Positions 60,698 through 64,000 of a stretch of 64,000 nt of DNA are shown one piece after another. The stretch is from the NCBI RefSeq assembly GCF_006543045.1, contig NZ_RBZW01000003.1, forward strand, positions 248,001 to 312,000, read 5' to 3'. Position 1 is the stretch's first letter, and each line of letters begins with the position of its first letter. The position numbers and the translations under genes were made by a program. The notes under the pieces are model-generated. The model was given only the letters and a program-made list of their open reading frames with translations. It was not told the DNA's origin and did no database searches. Source of the stretch: Salinadaptatus halalkaliphilus (GTDB taxonomy: Archaea > Halobacteriota > Halobacteria > Halobacteriales > Natrialbaceae).

Positions 60698-61888
60698 ATG
60701 GCGAGTCAGACGGCGACGGTGTCGCGATGGTCACGAGCGCTGGTCGTCGCCGGGATCGTGTTCTTCGTCGCCTGGCACGTCGCCGTACTGGCGGGGGCCA
60801 CACGGGATGGGACGCTCGTTCTCGGCCTGAACGGCTTCGTCTTCTCGATCGTCTTCGGCAAGGCCTACGGGCTGGTACCCTCGTACTTCGCCCGCGAACT
60901 CGCCGTTCCGTACGCGCCGGCGGTCCACCTGCCGCTTGCCGTCGGGGGAACGATCGCTCTCTTCGTTGGGCGTCTCGAGTTCGGGCCGCCGATCTTGTCT
61001 GCTGTCGGTGCGACGCTCTGGCTCGCGGGCTGTCTGGTCTTCGTCGGAACGCTCCTCTGGACCATCCGCGGGAATCCCACGGGCAGCGAGACCGGCACGG
61101 GCGCGACCGATCGTCACCGCAAGCGCGTCGATCGCATCGCCAACGCCGCGGTCCCCCTCGTGCTCGCCTCTCTCCTCGCGGGCGCAACGCTGCTTGCGCT
61201 TCGAGCATGGGAGCTCGAGCCACCCATCGGCGTCTCGAGTGGCCCGGCCACGACACACCTACTCGCGGCCGGCGCGGCGGCGTTGCTGGTCTTCGCGATC
61301 GGCTTTCGACTGTTACCCCGCCTCCTGGTCGTCACGTCGCGCTCGAGTCTGGTCGCCGTCGTCCTCGTGGCTGGGGCTGTCGGTCCGGTATTGCTCGCGA
61401 TCGATCTCTACGGCGGCCGGCTGTTTCGACTGGGGGCGACACTGCAGGCCCTGGCGCTCGTCGGCTTTGCAGTCGCCTACGCGGACATGTTTCGACGCAG
61501 CGATCGTCGGCGAGTCGGCGGCTGGGTGATCCTGGCGGCCGTCGGCGCGGGGACACTCGTCGCGGCACTCGGCCTCTCGTTCGCCATCGGCGACGCGACC
61601 GCCGCCACTACCGACCTCCACTACCGACTTGCCGTCGGCGGCTTTCTCGGGTTGACGATCGTCGGCGTCACCTACCACTTCTATCCGCCAGCGATCGCCT
61701 CGAGTCGGTTCGTCGACGACCGAACGGCCGCACTCGCGGCGGGGGCACTCGTGGCCGGTCTCGCACTCGAGACCGTCGGTGCGATCGGAAACGTACCGGA
61801 GGTAGCGACCGGCGGCGTCGCCCTGTCGACCGTCGGCGGGGTACTGTACGCGACTGTTATCGGAACGGTACTGCTCGAGCGTCGATGA
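60698..61888 (+). CDS. Multi-pass membrane protein, heme-copper-oxidase/NnrS-like, copy 1
   Basis: A 396-residue protein with about twelve hydrophobic helices. THLLAAGAAALLVFAIGFRLLPRLL and DLHYRLAVGGFLGLTIVGVTYHFYPP place histidines in helix positions that resemble heme-ligand sites of NnrS and cytochrome oxidase subunit I. Functional link to nitric oxide response is inferred from that resemblance and its convergent partner. Encoded 8 bp after the MIP18-like gene. Confidence 0.65.
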   Translation: MASQTATVSRWSRALVVAGIVFFVAWHVAVLAGATRDGTLVLGLNGFVFSIVFGKAYGLVPSYFARELAVPYAPAVHLPLAVGGTIALFVGRLEFGPPILSAVGATLWLAGCLVFVGTLLWTIRGNPTGSETGTGATDRHRKRVDRIANAAVPLVLASLLAGATLLALRAWELEPPIGVSSGPATTHLLAAGAAALLVFAIGFRLLPRLLVVTSRSSLVAVVLVAGAVGPVLLAIDLYGGRLFRLGATLQALALVGFAVAYADMFRRSDRRRVGGWVILAAVGAGTLVAALGLSFAIGDATAATTDLHYRLAVGGFLGLTIVGVTYHFYPPAIASSRFVDDRTAALAAGALVAGLALETVGAIGNVPEVATGGVALSTVGGVLYATVIGTVLLERR

Positions 61889-61892
61889 GCGA

Positions 61893-63260
61893 CTACTCGG
61901 CGGGGTGACTGCCCTCGTCACTGGCCCCTTCCGGTGGGGTCGAGTCACCCCGGTCGACGAGCACGCCGCCGATCCCGTTCGGTCCGTGGCGGTGAATCGT
62001 CAGCAGCATGTTGACGACGAATAGGCAGAACCCCATCGTCGCAAGCGCGCCGCCAACGACGGTGACGGCCGTCGGCAGCGCGAACACGGGGCCGCCGGCC
62101 AGTCCGAGGAAGCCGACGACGGTTAGCCCGAAATCCGCCCGCTCGAGGCGGTCGTCGTAGCAGTCGTCGATCATCGGCACCTGCTCGAAGCCTAACCGGT
62201 CGCTGTAGGACTCGAGCCAGACGATAAAGGGGACGATGTGGTAGAGCGAGCCGACGACGACGAAGCCGAAGACGCCGACGACCAGCACGTTCATCGCGTC
62301 CGGATGTCCGAACAGCCCCGCGTAGCCGGTCGGCTCGAGCACCCAGGCGGACGTCGTCAACGAGAGCCACGTGATCAGCGAGGCGACGACGATCCAGTAG
62401 CGATCGGTCATCGGCGAGCGGCCGGCCGTCGCTCGGCCGAGCAGCCGGGCGATGGCGACGGCGAACCCGAACAGCCCGATCAGGACCGCGACCGCACCGA
62501 CTCGAGCGATCGGCTCGACGCCCAGTCCGCGTCCGAGCGCGAGCATGAGGACGCCGACGGGGAACAGGGGTTCCTCAAGGCGATACAGTGCGTTCTCGAG
62601 CGCGCCGGGCTCGTACTGAGCGAACATCGTCACCAGTTGGGCGAGCGCGCCGACGATCGTCGCGAGCACGGCGCCGTAGAGCGCGAGCGTAGCGTGGACC
62701 AGGAGAACGTCCCCCCGACCGACGGCTGTGCCGTCGAAGACGGACATCGCGAAGTCGAGCGCGAGGAGATAGCCAAGCGGCGCCAGCAGGCCGAAACAGC
62801 CCAGCGCGAACGCAAAGTGCCGTTCGGTGAAATCCAGCGGTCGGGCCGCCGCGAGCGTCCGGCCGACGTTGTAGACGAACAGCCAGAGTCCGAGCAGTAT
62901 CGGCGCGGCGACGACCGGCAGCCACGCGAGCGTGCCGGCGAGCAACGCGACGACGAACCCGACCAACCCGCCGGCGACGAGCCACAGCTGGACGCGTGCG
63001 AGTCCCCTCGAGTGGATCGAGACCCCCGACCAGACGGGGACGAACTGGGTCATCGCGCCCATGATCGTCAACCCGATCCATCCCAGAAGCGTGACGTGGA
63101 CGTGGGCGACCCCCGACAGTCCAGGAAGCGTCGCCATCGCCATCACGGTGGCGCCACCGACGCCCACGACGAGGAAGCCGAGTCCGACGACGAAGTGCCG
63201 GAGCGGGATCGCCATCGGCGGCTGCTGGTCCGTCCGGAGGCCGCCCGGAATACCGTTCAT
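61893..63260 (-). CDS. Multi-pass membrane protein, heme-copper-oxidase/NnrS-like, copy 2
   Basis: A 455-residue protein with twelve to thirteen helices. Histidines occur in HVHVTLLGWIGLTIMGAMTQFVPVW and VLLVHATLALYGAVLATIVGALAQ, the pattern of subunit I of heme-copper oxidases/NnrS. The stop is 4 bp from the stop of its convergent counterpart, so the two membrane genes end tail to tail. ATG 63260 faces the six-box array that controls the divergent ThiS-like gene. Confidence 0.65.
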   Translation of the reverse strand: MNGIPGGLRTDQQPPMAIPLRHFVVGLGFLVVGVGGATVMAMATLPGLSGVAHVHVTLLGWIGLTIMGAMTQFVPVWSGVSIHSRGLARVQLWLVAGGLVGFVVALLAGTLAWLPVVAAPILLGLWLFVYNVGRTLAAARPLDFTERHFAFALGCFGLLAPLGYLLALDFAMSVFDGTAVGRGDVLLVHATLALYGAVLATIVGALAQLVTMFAQYEPGALENALYRLEEPLFPVGVLMLALGRGLGVEPIARVGAVAVLIGLFGFAVAIARLLGRATAGRSPMTDRYWIVVASLITWLSLTTSAWVLEPTGYAGLFGHPDAMNVLVVGVFGFVVVGSLYHIVPFIVWLESYSDRLGFEQVPMIDDCYDDRLERADFGLTVVGFLGLAGGPVFALPTAVTVVGGALATMGFCLFVVNMLLTIHRHGPNGIGGVLVDRGDSTPPEGASDEGSHPAE

Positions 63261-63297
63261 ATCGGTCGTTCGTCCCCCTCGCCCCTCCCGTTGTGCC

Positions 63298-63423
63298 CGA
63301 ATACGTTCGTGCGCTGTGCCCGAACGTGTTCGTGGCCCACTCTCGAACCCGATCAGTCCTCGATCCCGAACGCGTTCTCGTTCCGGTTTTGAACCAATTC
63401 GCTCTCGGACACGAACGTGTTCG
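63298..63423. promoter_or_regulatory. Six-box operator array with 23-bp period
   Basis: Palindromic 12-bp boxes of form CGAACNNGTTCG start at 63298 (CGAATACGTTCG), 63321 (CGAACGTGTTCG), 63344 (CGAACCCGATCA), 63367 (CGAACGCGTTCT), 63390 (TGAACCAATTCG) and 63412 (CGAACGTGTTCG). Spacings are 23, 23, 23, 23 and 22 bp. The array fills the divergent promoter between the NnrS-like membrane gene and the ThiS-like gene. Confidence 0.8.
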
Positions 63424-63461
63424 CACTCGAGCGTTTGTCGCTGGCACACCTATCGAACGGT

Positions 63462-63854
63462 ATGTCCACCGACGCCGGCTCGAGCCACCCGGAATCGACG
63501 ACCGTCACCGTCCGCTGTACCGGCCACGTCCGCGACGCCGTCGGTACGCACGAACTCGAGTATACGTTCGAGGGAACCCGGCTCCGGGCGTTTCTCGAGG
63601 CCTTCTTCACAGAGTACGATGTCGCTGATCTTCTGATCGCCGAAACAGAAGCCGACGCGACCGCACGTGGGTGGGCCAGACCGCCCGACGAACTGCCGGG
63701 GACGTGGCGAAAGAACCCGCCGGGCGACCAGACTCGAACCTTCGCCCGCGTCTGTGTCAACGGTCGCTTCAACGAGCACCTCGAGGGGTTCGAGACGCCA
63801 CTCGAGGACGGCGACCGCGTCGCGCTCATCTACCCATTCATGTTTTGTTGCTGA
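63462..63854 (+). CDS. ThiS/MoaD-like beta-grasp protein ending in CysCys
   Basis: A 130-residue protein with a beta-grasp fold signature: VTVRCTGHVRDAVGTHELEYTFEG strands, FLEAFFTEYDV helix, ARVCVNGRFNEHLEGFETPLEDGDRVALIYPFMFCC final strands. MoaD/ThiS proteins end in GlyGly for activation; here the last two residues are CysCys (129-130). It could act as a sulfur or metal carrier with a changed chemistry, or be a regulator. Divergent from the NnrS-like gene through the operator array. Confidence 0.7.
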   Translation: MSTDAGSSHPESTTVTVRCTGHVRDAVGTHELEYTFEGTRLRAFLEAFFTEYDVADLLIAETEADATARGWARPPDELPGTWRKNPPGDQTRTFARVCVNGRFNEHLEGFETPLEDGDRVALIYPFMFCC

Positions 63855-63913
63855 CTCGCCCCCGTTATAGTCATAGATGTGATTCATGGGCCGACGCCGT
63901 TCGAACGGAGCGC

Positions 63914-63919
63914 CTTTAT
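63914..63919 (+). promoter_or_regulatory. TATA-like box of the thiolase gene
   Basis: TTTATT about 30 bp before ATG 63949. Confidence 0.45.
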
Positions 63920-63948
63920 TCGCGGACCGCAAGCGATTCACACACACA

Positions 63949-64000
63949 ATGAGTGACGACCAGCCAGTCATCGTTGCAGCAGTTCGAACACCCCAGGGGA
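63949..64000 (+). CDS. Acetyl-CoA C-acyltransferase (thiolase), N-terminal fragment
   Basis: Seventeen codons of a protein beginning MSDDQPVIVAAVRTPQG, the thiolase N terminus (A-A-V-R-T-P). It condenses or cleaves acetoacetyl-CoA-type substrates in fatty-acid metabolism, plausibly linked to the acyl-CoA ligase in this window. The rest lies beyond the right edge. Confidence 0.75.
   Translation, partial: MSDDQPVIVAAVRTPQG

Noticed and set aside
63298-63423. CRISPR-like interpretation of the 23-bp periodic array
   Set aside because: The repeated unit is only 12 bp, palindromic and the intervals are not spacer-like; the regular 23-bp step fits operator sites, not a CRISPR.
1-64000. tRNA, rRNA, CRISPR arrays and transposase genes
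   Set aside because: I looked for tRNA arms, conserved rRNA stretches, spacer-repeat arrays and transposase motifs and saw none; unaided reading cannot exclude a tRNA with certainty.

Overview
The window is a 64 kb piece of a halophilic archaeal chromosome (class Halobacteria, most likely the Natrialbales; the genus cannot be fixed from sequence alone). The basis is high GC with very frequent CTCGAG, strongly acidic predicted proteins, a CetZ1-type tubulin homologue, coenzyme F420 and methanopterin-type pterin genes (cofC, mptD, two F420-dependent luciferase-like enzymes), leaderless-type promoters, and many protein families I know only from haloarchaea. No rRNA, tRNA, CRISPR array, insertion sequence or prophage was found; it reads as ordinary core chromosome carrying a dispersed palindromic repeat.

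Layout. 1-9.1 kb: tail of a branched-chain amino acid binding protein, a PadR regulator, a queuosine-precursor transporter, an M29 aminopeptidase, DUF309, an Azf-like SDR dehydrogenase, mptD, an F420 oxidoreductase and NurA. 9.2-20.5 kb: phosphoglycerate mutase, a 7TM-PAS histidine kinase, O-acetylhomoserine sulfhydrylase, a TrkA/RAM-domain cluster, thymidylate kinase, cetZ1 and cofC. 20.6-29.6 kb: a Vms1-like release factor, a secreted protein/ArsR pair, HIT, cupin, glutaredoxin, an acyl-CoA carboxylase subunit, a redoxin and the tRNA methylthiotransferase. 29.8-37.1 kb: a tightly overlapping operon (M48 protease, DUF4129-like, DUF7269-like, DUF58, 472-aa membrane protein) facing a convergent MoxR ATPase. 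37.2-47 kb: hemE, hemH and hemG with an HTH/TumE-like gene pair, an ABC-2 exporter and a radical SAM/SPASM enzyme. 47-59.3 kb: stress proteins, MDR and VOC enzymes, MBL hydrolase, AI-2E exporter, O-methyltransferase, DCD-family protein, hydrolase/membrane fusion, MFS transporter and acyl-CoA ligase. 59.1-64 kb: a zinc micro-protein, a Usp protein, a MIP18-like protein beside two heme-copper-oxidase/NnrS-like membrane proteins, a ThiS-like protein ending in CC, and the start of a thiolase.

Two non-coding structures stand out. First, an 82-bp imperfect palindrome (five full copies, one 79-bp divergent copy, one half copy) occurs only at gene 3' ends; in five of seven cases its terminal A is the last base of the neighbour's TGA stop codon, and its inner stem shows compensatory changes. 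Second, the divergent promoter between the NnrS-like gene and the ThiS-like gene carries six CGAACNNGTTCG-type palindromes at an almost perfect 23-bp period (63298-63423), an apparent cooperative operator. Several small genes easily missed by ORF callers are also listed (3837-3992, 37202-37294, 59132-59269).
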